Of a stretch of 64,000 nucleotides of DNA, positions 1-9,587 are shown piece by piece. Made by a program: the position numbers and the translations under genes. The stretch's first letter is position 1. Each line of letters starts with the position of its first letter. The DNA is taken from positions 62,001-126,000 of the forward strand of contig JACKHM010000001.1 of the NCBI GenBank assembly GCA_020638995.1, in the 5' to 3' direction. The DNA comes from Planctomycetaceae bacterium. Its GTDB lineage: Bacteria > Planctomycetota > Planctomycetia > Pirellulales > Pirellulaceae. The notes under the pieces were generated by a model that saw only the letters and a program-made list of their open reading frames with translations, was not told the origin of the DNA and did not search any database.

Positions 1-55
1 GGAACTACTGACGAAACCGGGAGTCTCCTCAAGGAAACTATGAGATACCCCGCGC

Positions 56-2959
56 ATGTCGCTTTCGATACCTGATTTTTGGAAACTAGTTCTGGAAAGC
101 AAACTGCTGACGCGAGAGCAGTGCCAGCATTTGGCAACGAGCTATGGCAGTTCACAGGGAGCAACTGCCGACGTCAATGCGATGACGAAGTGGCTAGTTG
201 GGCAAAACGTACTCAGCCGCTACCAGGCCTCGATTCTGCTGGCTGGAAGACCAGGCCCGTTCGCTTATGGCGACTACAAGATTTATGATCGTGTCGAAAG
301 CGGACGCTTGGCAGGTTGGTTCCGAGCGGTTCATGCGGGGACCAACCATCCGGTGATGTTGAAGTTCCTTGCCGGTGCTGCCGCGCAGAATGCGAATCTG
401 TGGGCGTACGCAAAGGCAACCGTTGCGGCGACTGCGCATCCGAATCTGGTCCGTTATTACGAAGCCGTTGATCTCAAATCTTACAAGTACCTCGTCACAG
501 AAGACCTGCGAGGCCAAACACTCGGCGAATGCATTCACAACTCGAAGGCCCTACCGGCCGACGAAGCTTCTCGGCTCATGCAACTCGCAGCAAACGCCCT
601 GTCCCACTTACACCAGCAAGGGCGACCGCACGGAGATGTTCGCCCCGCAAACTTGTGGCTGGAAACGACCGGCAATGTGAAATTGATCTACGAACCGGAT
701 GTCCCGGCAATGGCTCCGAACTTGTCGCAGCCCGATGAAACTTTACTCGCCAAATCAGACTACTTAGCGCCCGAGTTCATGCAGCCTGGCAAAACACCCG
801 ACTACTTGACGGACGTGTATGCCGTCGGCTGTTCGCTTTATGAACTGATCGCGGCAAGACCTCCCTTCGCTGGCGGCAGCTTGGCCGAAAAGATGCAACG
901 ACATGCGACGGAAGCCATTCAACCGCTCGACGCGGTCGGGGCACCGCAAGCCGTCGGCCAGGCCGTGGCATACATGATGGCAAAGAACCCAGCCGTTCGT
1001 TATCAGCAAGCAACCGCAGTCGCCGAACAACTAGGCCAGTTCATCGGCGCAGCAAAAGCGAACTACAAGCCTGTCGCCTCGCCAGCTACCTCACAGAACT
1101 ACGAAGCCTGGCTGCAACAAAAGCCGTCGACCACTACGGCGCAACAGCCTGTCACCGCGCAACAGCCTGTTGCCGCACAATCGCAAGTTGCCACGCCCGC
1201 AACCAAGCCAGCGGCGTCAGTGGCTGTTGCTGCCGCACCGAAGAAGGCGGGTGGCTCGGCATCACTGGCAGCGCAGCGAAAGGCTCAAGCCAAAGCCCGT
1301 CAGAAAAACCAGCTGATAATGTTCGGCGCAGCGGGTGGCGTGGCATTGGTCTTGTTGATCATTGGCGGAGTCGTACTTTCAAACATGGGAGGTGGCGACG
1401 ATCCTGCCGAGGAAGAGCAAGTGGCCCAAGTCGATCCAGCCCCCGTGCCGGTAGTGCCCGACGAATCTAGTGGAGTCGAAAATGACAATACGCAAGTCGA
1501 AGCAACGGAGAGCGGTGGGCAAATCGTGGAAGATGACGGCAAATTGTTGTGGGCATCTCCGACTCAAGGCCCGCCAATCGACTTGAAATATGTTCCCAAT
1601 GGGGCACGCATTTATCTCATTCTTCGTCCAGCTGAAATGCTCGCGAAGCCGGAGGGCGAACGTGTCTTGAAAGCGTTGGGGCCGGATTTCGAAGCAGCTC
1701 GCAAGGCCTGGGAGGCAGCCGCAGGAGTGGCCTTGGCGGACGTTGAACATTTGACGATTGCGGGTTATCCAAATGCTGGCCAGTCACCTAAGTTCTGCTC
1801 TGTCGTGCGGCTGCGCAGTTCGAGCAGCCAGGATGCATTGCTTTCCAAATGGGGAAACCCGGCCGCAGTCGCCGATCTTAGCTCTGTCTATCAAAAAGGA
1901 AGCGTCGCGTACCACATTCCTAGCGATGGGAACAATCAAAGCTTTGTGATGGGGCCCTTGGAGCCCGAAGTTCGCGACGTGGCGACTGGCGCGCCCACGC
2001 TGATGCAACGTGAACTCGGTCGACTACTTCAAGCATCAGACACAGAACGTCATGTCACAATACTTTTTGCGTGGGATTTTTTCCGCGGAGATGGAAAACT
2101 GCTGTTTGATGGCGAACGTAAGAAGGGACTCGATCAACTGGAGTGGTTCTTTGGTACCGGCATGAAAGCCGGAATGGCCAGCCTACATTTCGGCGAACCT
2201 TTCTATTTTGAACTGCGAGCCCAAAACGACGTGACGATCGACCCGGTGACTTTGGCGGGGAACCTGCGATCGAGGGTCGACGAGATACCCTTGAAGATGG
2301 AAGACTACTTGATCACTCTCAATCCACCACCGTATTGGGCTCGCATCAAATCGCGAATGCGCGATATGGTTTATGAACTGCAAGCTCAGACACGAACCGG
2401 AGTTGATGGCGACCAAGCAATGTTGAACACCGTATTACCTGGAGTTGCCGCGCACAATCTCGCCTTCGGTGGCGAAATGTTGCTGGCACTTGCTCCGGGT
2501 GGTTCGACGGCGATGGCCGGATCGGTCGCGACCGCAAAGCCGACCCCGAAATCGATCGAAGAGTTACTGAATAGTCCGATGACACTGTCCTTTGGCAGCA
2601 ACGACATGGTCATTGCGATGCAGGAACTCGAAGGGGCGGTGCAGGATACATTCGTCGGCCTACCGTTCCCTTTCAAAGTCACCATCATGGGCACGCACTT
2701 GCAATTGGAAGGCATTACCAAGAATCAAAGAATCAACGACTTTGATATGAAAGACGCCAAGCTGGCTGACATCCTTACGTCGATGGTTAGTAAGGCGAAT
2801 CCCGTAACGACCGTGAAAGACCCGTCCGAAACGGACCAAAAACTCATTTGGGTCGTAGCCCCCGATCCCGACAACCCATCCAACAAAATCATCTTGATCA
2901 CAACCCGCAAGTCTGCCGAAGGGAACTATACCTTGCCAGAAGTATTTCGCCCCAAGTAG
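56..2959 (+). CDS. membrane-anchored Ser/Thr kinase homologue, probably a pseudokinase
   Basis: 967 aa. An N-terminal planctomycete-type helper segment (residues 1-70, containing LSRYQASILLAG) precedes a kinase-like domain at about 75-330. The ATP-anchoring lysine is kept (VMLKF, near K103), as are a catalytic-loop remnant HGDVRPAN (about 192-199) and an APE motif. The glycine-rich loop is lost (VESGRLAGWF), and the position of the metal-binding DFG reads LIYEPDV. A Pro/Gln/Ala-rich linker follows, then one transmembrane helix at about 420-442, and about 520 residues that would lie outside the cytoplasm and match nothing I recognise. Inference: catalytically dead or severely impaired, acting as an ATP-binding or scaffolding sensor. 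The start is the first ATG. An AAGGA lies rather far upstream. Confidence 0.85.
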   Translation: MSLSIPDFWKLVLESKLLTREQCQHLATSYGSSQGATADVNAMTKWLVGQNVLSRYQASILLAGRPGPFAYGDYKIYDRVESGRLAGWFRAVHAGTNHPVMLKFLAGAAAQNANLWAYAKATVAATAHPNLVRYYEAVDLKSYKYLVTEDLRGQTLGECIHNSKALPADEASRLMQLAANALSHLHQQGRPHGDVRPANLWLETTGNVKLIYEPDVPAMAPNLSQPDETLLAKSDYLAPEFMQPGKTPDYLTDVYAVGCSLYELIAARPPFAGGSLAEKMQRHATEAIQPLDAVGAPQAVGQAVAYMMAKNPAVRYQQATAVAEQLGQFIGAAKANYKPVASPATSQNYEAWLQQKPSTTTAQQPVTAQQPVAAQSQVATPATKPAASVAVAAAPKKAGGSASLAAQRKAQAKARQKNQLIMFGAAGGVALVLLIIGGVVLSNMGGGDDPAEEEQVAQVDPAPVPVVPDESSGVENDNTQVEATESGGQIVEDDGKLLWASPTQGPPIDLKYVPNGARIYLILRPAEMLAKPEGERVLKALGPDFEAARKAWEAAAGVALADVEHLTIAGYPNAGQSPKFCSVVRLRSSSSQDALLSKWGNPAAVADLSSVYQKGSVAYHIPSDGNNQSFVMGPLEPEVRDVATGAPTLMQRELGRLLQASDTERHVTILFAWDFFRGDGKLLFDGERKKGLDQLEWFFGTGMKAGMASLHFGEPFYFELRAQNDVTIDPVTLAGNLRSRVDEIPLKMEDYLITLNPPPYWARIKSRMRDMVYELQAQTRTGVDGDQAMLNTVLPGVAAHNLAFGGEMLLALAPGGSTAMAGSVATAKPTPKSIEELLNSPMTLSFGSNDMVIAMQELEGAVQDTFVGLPFPFKVTIMGTHLQLEGITKNQRINDFDMKDAKLADILTSMVSKANPVTTVKDPSETDQKLIWVVAPDPDNPSNKIILITTRKSAEGNYTLPEVFRPK

Positions 2960-3013
2960 ATGAATCGGTAGAATTGTGGTCAGTCAGGTGGCAACCAACA
3001 TCTCGGAGACGGT

Positions 3014-5296
3014 GTGGAACCATTCTCAATTGCTTGCACAACTTGCCAAGCTCGTCTACGCGTGCGTGACGAGTCTGCAATCGGACAGATTCTAACCTGT
3101 CCGAAGTGCGGCAGCATGGTGCTGGTCGAACCTGTGGCCAGCGCGAACCCAGGTTCTAACGATCCGGAAGCATCGGGCGTCTTCGACTCGTCGGCGATGC
3201 ACCAACCGGATTCGCTGGTGGACTCGGTCGCAGCGAGAACGGCGCTTGAAGACGCCGCGGACCGGCAGGAGAAACCGCCCAAGTCATCGAAACGAGCTTC
3301 ACCCGATCTGACGGAAACCGTCGAAGATCTATCGGTGCAAGCCAAATCGCCAGTGCCGTCTGGCGAGGGGCGGATTGCGAGCGGAGACGCTGGCGATTGG
3401 CTCGGTACATCTGAGGGATTCGATGAGCCAAAAGACGAGATCGCCTCTGGATTATCGCCCCCGCCGCGTCCGACAGTCGACGCCGCACTGCTCCCCAACT
3501 CCGATTGGACATCCGCATCGACCGTCAGATGGCGCAACCGTGTCTTCAGCGGCATAGCGGCCGTCGTTGGAGTCTTTCTCGCGCTCCTACTATTCGTCGC
3601 CTTCAGCGGCAGAGAAGAGCCGCCATCCGTTGCGATACGCCCCAATCCGCCACTTCCTGTTTCTACGAATACAATTAACGATCCTCCGATTTCCGCTGCG
3701 GAGGAATCATCCGACAACACCAACACCGATACAGAATCGACAACGACGGCGATTGACGAAAACACGCTCGACGATGCATCCTCCGACACTGGACCGGAGA
3801 TGACAGTTAACACGTCACCCGACGCGATCATCAAAACTCCTGATTCGGCATCGACGACGGAACGGGCTGCCGTCGTTGACGAGCCCGCGAAGCCGCAACC
3901 GCCGAGCGACGAACCGCCTGGCTTAAGTCCCAAGCCTCCTTCAACGGATGAAGCATCGACCACCGAAGTGCCTAGTCCCCTGTCAGAGACACTTCGTGAA
4001 TTTGGCGTGCTGCTGGATGAAACCAAAGACGCGACAAGCGTCATGCCCCCGGTTGATGCAGAATTGCCGCCTGAGCCCGAACTTGAAGTATCGGGAGCTG
4101 AACCGGCAATACGCCGTACGGGACCTCGCGTCATCGAACTTGATGATCGCTTGCACGACCCCATCGCACAGCTCCAATTCGACGCGGTACCGTTGGACAA
4201 TTTCCTCAAATTCGTCTCCGACTACAGCACAATACCGATCACACTTGATGCCGATATTTTGAAGTGGGTCCGCGTCTCACCAACGACACCAGTCACACTT
4301 GCCGCTCGTGAATCAAGCGTTGGCGACGTACTCACTCAAGGCCTAGAGCCACTCGGACTCGAATATCGAATCGAAAGCGACCAGCTGTTCATTACTCGTC
4401 GTCCGAAAGAAGAGAGCGGGATTCGGACGGTGACTTTCAAAGTCGAAGACCTGGTCAGCGACGATCCTAATCAGCTGAAACAGCTCGCCGATCGCATCAT
4501 GAATTACGTTTCGCCAGAATCCTGGTCGAGCCGTGGAGGAATTGGAACGGTTACGTTTCACCGCGACGAACTCGTCATCGAACAGTTCGAGACCGTCCAA
4601 TTCGAGATCCTCGCATTCTGCGAGCGACTTCGCGTTGCGCGAGGTCTGAAGACTCGCAGTCCGTACGATCCCTCTATGTTCCAGCTTGCCACTCGCAGCG
4701 AACGAGTCAGTGAGAAACTTGCCACTCCGATCAAGTTGACTTACATTCGGCCTGCCCCACTGCAACGCATTGTCGACCGCCTCGCGCATACGTCCAAATT
4801 GCACATTCTTATCGATTGGCGCGAGTTGGGGTCGGTTGGCTGGAGCCCCGACGCGGAGGTCCGATTCTCGGTGGCCGATCAACCGCTTTCGAAAGCGCTG
4901 AACGATCTCCTGGAACCGATGGATTTAGCGTGCCGAGTCGTCGATGAATCGACGTTACAGATCACGACTCCGAACGTGCTCGATTCGCGACTTGAGATCG
5001 AGTTCTATCGAACGTCCAAACCATCGGACGGGGGAGCAGCGATCGTACGAGCTGCTCGCGACGCCTTAGGTCCGGCAAGTTTTCGTGAATTCGGAGGAGG
5101 TGGAGAACTCGAGTTCGATGAACCCAGCAATTGCCTGCTGGCTAGTCTCAGTCAGACGCAACACATCGAGCTCCGCGCGTGGCTGGCAAAGCATCCCACC
5201 GCGCTAACCGATGTTTCATCTACGAAGACCACTACTCCGACGTCGGCTGTTGGATCCCGTACCGTTCCAACTTTCGGTCGAGCGTCGAGCGATTGA
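3014..5296 (+). CDS. zinc-ribbon, single-TM protein with two STN-like modules
   Basis: 760 aa with a GTG start. The N-terminus is a short zinc ribbon (CTTC at residues 8-11, CPKC about 20 residues later). An acidic, low-complexity linker follows, then one transmembrane helix at about 176-197. Next comes a long Ser/Thr/Pro/Asp-rich stalk, then two modules resembling the secretin/TonB short N-terminal (STN) fold, at about 374-465 and 573-660. Both show the pattern of a beta strand, 'PLDNFLKFVSDYS' or 'PLQRIVDRLAHTS', and a later 'L..GL.Y.I..D.L.IT' strand. The role is unknown. The topology suggests a cytosolic metal-binding head and a periplasmic protein-interaction region. It lies 54 bp downstream of the pseudokinase, so they may be co-transcribed. 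Its 3' end overlaps the convergent regulator by 65 bp. Confidence 0.8.
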   Translation: MEPFSIACTTCQARLRVRDESAIGQILTCPKCGSMVLVEPVASANPGSNDPEASGVFDSSAMHQPDSLVDSVAARTALEDAADRQEKPPKSSKRASPDLTETVEDLSVQAKSPVPSGEGRIASGDAGDWLGTSEGFDEPKDEIASGLSPPPRPTVDAALLPNSDWTSASTVRWRNRVFSGIAAVVGVFLALLLFVAFSGREEPPSVAIRPNPPLPVSTNTINDPPISAAEESSDNTNTDTESTTTAIDENTLDDASSDTGPEMTVNTSPDAIIKTPDSASTTERAAVVDEPAKPQPPSDEPPGLSPKPPSTDEASTTEVPSPLSETLREFGVLLDETKDATSVMPPVDAELPPEPELEVSGAEPAIRRTGPRVIELDDRLHDPIAQLQFDAVPLDNFLKFVSDYSTIPITLDADILKWVRVSPTTPVTLAARESSVGDVLTQGLEPLGLEYRIESDQLFITRRPKEESGIRTVTFKVEDLVSDDPNQLKQLADRIMNYVSPESWSSRGGIGTVTFHRDELVIEQFETVQFEILAFCERLRVARGLKTRSPYDPSMFQLATRSERVSEKLATPIKLTYIRPAPLQRIVDRLAHTSKLHILIDWRELGSVGWSPDAEVRFSVADQPLSKALNDLLEPMDLACRVVDESTLQITTPNVLDSRLEIEFYRTSKPSDGGAAIVRAARDALGPASFREFGGGGELEFDEPSNCLLASLSQTQHIELRAWLAKHPTALTDVSSTKTTTPTSAVGSRTVPTFGRASSD

Positions 5297-7262
5297 TCCC
5301 GAGAATTCGCGACGCTTCCCGTTTGTTCCAGTTAGTCCATTTCAGGGTGCGTCGGATGTGATCGCTTTCAATCACTTCGATAGCAACCGGTTCGTACCGG
5401 AGCATCGGATCTTCGCCGAGCCACGCGCGAGGCGCAGCAGTCGACATCAACCGAATATCCGCTTCCAGGATCTCGACGCCATCGGCCAGGACCACTGCGC
5501 GCTCGATGACATTTCGTAACTCACGAACATTGCCGGGCCATTCATGACGTGTTAACTTCCTGATCGCCCCTTCGGACAAGGCGATCTTCCGATGTCCGAT
5601 TCGCTGGCAACATCGTTCCAAGAAGTGGTTCGCGAGGGTCGGGACATCCGACAGATGCTCACGCAACGGCGGAACGAGAAGTTCGAGGATTTGCAACCGA
5701 AAGAAAAGATCCTTTCGAAAGCCGCCCTCGTCAACCGCCGCTTCCAATTCACGATTCGTCGCGGCGACGACACGCACATCGACCTTTATGTTGGCATTGC
5801 CGCCGACCCGCTCGAAAGGATGTCCTTCCAAGACTCGCAGAAACTTTGCTTGGATCGAAAGCGGCATTTCACCAACTTCATCCAGAAACAAGGTGCCTTG
5901 ATCCGCCTGTTCAAACTTGCCGATCTTTTTGTCTGTCGCGCCGGTGAACGATCCACGCTCGTGTCCGAACAACTCACTTTCCAGAAGACTCTCGGTTAGC
6001 GCCGCGCAATTCAAACACACAAACGGCTTGTCGCGGCGATTGCTATTGAAGTGAATCGCCCTTGCCACCAACTCTTTACCCACGCCGCTTTCGCCGCGTA
6101 TAAGGGCCGTCGCATCCGACGATGCGACACGCGCGATCGTATCTCGAAGCGATTGCATCGCGCGGCTGTTTCCGAGTAAGTCGCTTTCGATTTCGAGCAA
6201 TCGGCGTAGCGACCGATTCTCGTCACAAGCCCGCTCTAGTTCTCCAGTTAACTGATCCTTTTCACTAAGGTTAGGCAGCGTCATCCCAAACTGGTCCGCA
6301 ACTGCGAGCGTGTATTCCAGTTTTTCTGCGTCTAACGAATTCGTCGTGTCGAGCGAATAAAGATGCAAAAGTCCGCGAATCTGTTGACCACAACGAATCG
6401 GCGCGCAAATAACGCTCTGCGCATGCATATCGCTCAACGTCTGAAACTCACTCTGGGTCGACGCCGAGCCGAGATCGATCGCCAGGATCGCCTCTCGCTC
6501 GGTTAAAGCCAAGCGCGACAGAGTCGTCGAGACTTTGTGATACGGAGCGTCCTCCGGAGCTCGATACGACATAACTCGCAATTCATTCGGATCGGTATGG
6601 TTGGTCGTATCTGCTGGAAACAACAACACGGCACCGATATCGGCGCTAACGGTTTCAAGCAACCGTTCTAAAACGGTTTCGGAGAGCTCTCGCAAGCTCG
6701 TCGCCGAAACCATCCGAACGACCAACTGATAGAGCCCTGCGATTGCTTCCCGGACAGAGGCGTCGCGAGAGTCGGACCCAAGATGGCTTTCGGTCAAGTA
6801 TCTCGACGAGGATTTACGCTCGATAATTTGCGGCTCGGCGTCTTCATCCGTATCACCGCTCCGCGGCCTATCCGCGTCTGTGCCCGTACCACCGGCTGGT
6901 TGATCGAGCGGCCTGGAAATATCCGTTGTGAACATCAATTCAAGTCCGCCAATTCGGATCACATCTCCCTCATGAATTGGGACTCGTTCTACGATTCTTT
7001 CACCATTAACACGCGTGCCGTTTCGACTGTTCAGATCTCGAATCATCCAGTAGCGGTCATCGTAGGAAAGTTCGCACTGGCGACGACTACACTTTTCTTC
7101 TCGAAGGATAATGCGATTCGAGGGCTCGCGTCCAATCGTTGTGACGAGATTCGCTGGCAGACGAAAGATATCCCGCCAGACACCACCGTCGCGTGCAACA
7201 AGGAAAGCCTCGTCACCGTTATGCTCGACGGGTATGGCTTCGTCTAAGGCCGGTGGAGACAT
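5232..7262 (-). CDS. sigma54-dependent activator with FHA and GAF domains
   Basis: About 676 aa. Order: FHA phosphothreonine-binding domain (motifs IGREPSNRI, CSRRQCEL, DLNSRNGTRVNGE, about residues 30-110), GAF-like sensor (about 180-330), AAA+ domain with Walker A GESGVGKE, sigma54-contact loop GSFTGA (usual GAFTGA), Walker B-like TLFLDEVGEM, and a Fis-type helix-turn-helix at the C-terminus. It should activate RNA polymerase-sigma54 promoters, with the FHA head reading Thr phosphorylation instead of a response-regulator receiver. ATG at 7262 is preferred. The frame stays open to a TTG at 7286. The neighbouring kinase homologue looks inactive, so the kinase that would feed the FHA domain is probably encoded elsewhere. 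Confidence 0.92.
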   Translation of the reverse strand: MSPPALDEAIPVEHNGDEAFLVARDGGVWRDIFRLPANLVTTIGREPSNRIILREEKCSRRQCELSYDDRYWMIRDLNSRNGTRVNGERIVERVPIHEGDVIRIGGLELMFTTDISRPLDQPAGGTGTDADRPRSGDTDEDAEPQIIERKSSSRYLTESHLGSDSRDASVREAIAGLYQLVVRMVSATSLRELSETVLERLLETVSADIGAVLLFPADTTNHTDPNELRVMSYRAPEDAPYHKVSTTLSRLALTEREAILAIDLGSASTQSEFQTLSDMHAQSVICAPIRCGQQIRGLLHLYSLDTTNSLDAEKLEYTLAVADQFGMTLPNLSEKDQLTGELERACDENRSLRRLLEIESDLLGNSRAMQSLRDTIARVASSDATALIRGESGVGKELVARAIHFNSNRRDKPFVCLNCAALTESLLESELFGHERGSFTGATDKKIGKFEQADQGTLFLDEVGEMPLSIQAKFLRVLEGHPFERVGGNANIKVDVRVVAATNRELEAAVDEGGFRKDLFFRLQILELLVPPLREHLSDVPTLANHFLERCCQRIGHRKIALSEGAIRKLTRHEWPGNVRELRNVIERAVVLADGVEILEADIRLMSTAAPRAWLGEDPMLRYEPVAIEVIESDHIRRTLKWTNWNKREASRILGINRSTLDRKLERYGIQQPTSE

Positions 7263-7375
7263 GCGATGATTCGTTTTCGAGGACAAGAAACAGGCCTGTT
7301 TAAAGTACGAGATTGCCGCATGGTCGGCAAGTTAGCTTCGCTGTTACTCTCAGGATGAACGCGTAAGATCGTTCG

Positions 7376-8209
7376 TCAAGAACTTGCCGGTTCGGCAAGG
7401 CTTGCGACTGCCGCGTCAATCGAAATCTCTTGGCGTTTACGGTTCAAGAAGAAGCTGACGGCTTGATATCCGGTGCTTTCTAACAGCCGGAGCGCGTCAC
7501 CAAAACGATCTGCGACCCGCCCCGGCTCATGTGCGTCCGCTCCAATACAAACAGGAATACCACGATCGGACATTTCAGCAAGCATTTTTGGAAAAGGGTT
7601 CATTTCGGCGATCAACTTATTAACGCCGGAAGTATTCAACTCCATTGCCATTCCAGTCGCCGCGATTCGGTCCAACGAGCGCCGGATATCGTCCATGATC
7701 TTTGTCGGCTGCCAATCCTCGGCGGTCATATTCTTGATCAAATCTGGATGAGCCAAGCAATCAAACAACCCGGTCTCGGCAGCCTCCGCGAGCAACCGGA
7801 AATAGGTTCTCTGCACCTCGGTCGCGTCAGCCGCCCAATAACATTGCCTGAATTCGTCGATCTGAGGGTGGACGGAACCGAGAACATAGTGAAATTCGGC
7901 CGAGCTAAGTTGCCGTTCGAGCCACGTTTCATATCCCGGGAAATAGTCCGCCTCTAAACCGAGTCGCACGTCCACCCGACCTAACCACTCATCGCGTGCC
8001 AGAGCCACCAGATCTACATACTCGTCGATCTGGTCCGGTCTCATCCGCACGCCTGCAGAGAATCCGTCGGGCATCGGATTGTGACAAGTCACGAGTAAGC
8101 CACGCAAACCGCGAGCTTCCGCGACCGCTGCATATTCACTCGGCGATCCGATCGCATGCTTGCAAAGCGGTGTGTGGGAGTGGGTTTCGAATAGCAGACG
8201 CTCTGACAT
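7376..8209 (-). CDS. PHP-domain phosphoesterase, histidinol-phosphatase-like
   Basis: 277 aa. The N-terminal metal motif THSHTPLCKHA and the C-terminal GADAHEPGRV are PHP signatures. The length fits HisK-type histidinol-phosphate phosphatases, though other PHP phosphoesterases have the same signature. The frame is open upstream to 8461, but that extension runs into the enolase gene. ATG at 8209 is chosen because AAGGAG sits just upstream with good spacing. About 97 bp separates it from the upstream, co-directional enolase gene. No other histidine genes are in the window, so the substrate is not fixed. Confidence 0.8.
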   Translation of the reverse strand: MSERLLFETHSHTPLCKHAIGSPSEYAAVAEARGLRGLLVTCHNPMPDGFSAGVRMRPDQIDEYVDLVALARDEWLGRVDVRLGLEADYFPGYETWLERQLSSAEFHYVLGSVHPQIDEFRQCYWAADATEVQRTYFRLLAEAAETGLFDCLAHPDLIKNMTAEDWQPTKIMDDIRRSLDRIAATGMAMELNTSGVNKLIAEMNPFPKMLAEMSDRGIPVCIGADAHEPGRVADRFGDALRLLESTGYQAVSFFLNRKRQEISIDAAVASLAEPASS

Positions 8210-8306
8210 CAACTTCTCCTTAGGGACGGTCGAAGTTTCCCGCACAACAGGCAAGGATAGCCGGAATACAACTATCAAGCGAGGGCGGATCGAGCGCCAT
8301 CCCACT

Positions 8307-9587
8307 CTACAAATCTTCTGAGATTCGCAGCAACTGATTGTATTTTGCCAAACGCTCGCTACGTACGATGGAACCGATCTTGATCTGCTCCGCAGCCACG
8401 CCCACGGCGAGATCAGCGATCGTCGTATCCTCGGTCTCACCGCTGCGTGCGGACACAACAAGCGAGTAGCCCGCTTCGCGTGCGACGGTGATCGCCCGAA
8501 GGGCTTCGGTTAACGTGCCGATTTGGTTGACTTTGATCAGAACGCTGTTTCCAACACCAAGTTCGATTCCCTTCACGATGCGATGCTCGTTAGTCGTGAA
8601 TAGATCGTCCCCGACTAATTGAATTCGATCGCCGAGTCGCTGCGTTAATGCCTGCCAACCCGCCCAATCCTCTTCGGCCAAACCGTCCTCGATACTCGTA
8701 ATCGGAAACATATCAACCCATGCTTCGAGTCGATCGATCATTGCAGCGCTGGTCAGAGTTGTGCCTTGTTCGGTAATCAAACGATAGCTTCCGTCGTGTT
8801 GCAGGAAGTGCGTTGCCGCAACATCCAGGGCAATTGTGACGTCCTCCCCCGGACGAAGCTCGGCTGCCTCAATCGCCCGTGCAACAAACTCGACCGCTTC
8901 GCGATTACCTTTCAGCCGCGGGCCATAGCCGCCTTCGTCACCTACCAAGCGTCCTTCGTATCCCGCTCGCGTCAACAGGTCGCCCAAACGCCGATAGACA
9001 CGCACGATCCATTCCAGACATGTCGCGTAGTCAGGCGCGCTCACCGGTGTGATTAAAACGTCCTGAAAGTCGAGGTTTCCACCCGCATGGAGACCGCCGG
9101 AAATCATGTTGGTCATGGGCAGCGGCATTGCCGGTCGCAGGGGCTCGCGATCGGTGTTCGAACAGGAAGACCGGACCAGATGGTTGATGTGACGATACAA
9201 CGGGACTTGCCGCGACGCGGCAGCCGCGTGCGCGGTCGCCAGCGATACTCCTAAAAGTGCGTTGCCACCCAGCGCTGACTTCTGTGGCGTTGCATCTTGC
9301 TGCAGGAGGATTGCGTCGATCGCTTGTTGATCAACCGCATCCATTCCCATCACCGCCGGTCCCAGCTTCTGATTGACGTTAGCGACCGCTCGCTGAACTC
9401 CCTGACCGTCATAGCGAACACAGTCCTTGTCGCGCAACTCCAACGCTTCTGCTTGTCCGGTACTTGCCCCCGATGGCACGATCGCTCGGCCACGTACTCC
9501 GTTCTTGCATGTAACTTCCACTTCAACCGTCGGTTTACCACGGCTGTCAAGAACTTCGCGGGCGAAGACGTTTGAGATGTGACTCAC
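8307..9587 (-). CDS. eno: enolase (phosphopyruvate hydratase)
   Basis: 426 aa, full family length. Interconverts 2-phosphoglycerate and phosphoenolpyruvate in glycolysis and gluconeogenesis. Seen: N-terminal AREVLDSRGKPTVEV, the mobile loop PSGASTG, metal ligands in ALDVAATHF, IEDGLAEEDW and GDDLFTTN, catalytic lysine in LIKVNQIGTLTE, and the SARSGETED signature. The start codon overlaps the stop of the upstream phosphotransferase gene by 4 bp (ATGA), which indicates translational coupling in one operon. Confidence 0.98.
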   Translation of the reverse strand: MSHISNVFAREVLDSRGKPTVEVEVTCKNGVRGRAIVPSGASTGQAEALELRDKDCVRYDGQGVQRAVANVNQKLGPAVMGMDAVDQQAIDAILLQQDATPQKSALGGNALLGVSLATAHAAAASRQVPLYRHINHLVRSSCSNTDREPLRPAMPLPMTNMISGGLHAGGNLDFQDVLITPVSAPDYATCLEWIVRVYRRLGDLLTRAGYEGRLVGDEGGYGPRLKGNREAVEFVARAIEAAELRPGEDVTIALDVAATHFLQHDGSYRLITEQGTTLTSAAMIDRLEAWVDMFPITSIEDGLAEEDWAGWQALTQRLGDRIQLVGDDLFTTNEHRIVKGIELGVGNSVLIKVNQIGTLTEALRAITVAREAGYSLVVSARSGETEDTTIADLAVGVAAEQIKIGSIVRSERLAKYNQLLRISEDL

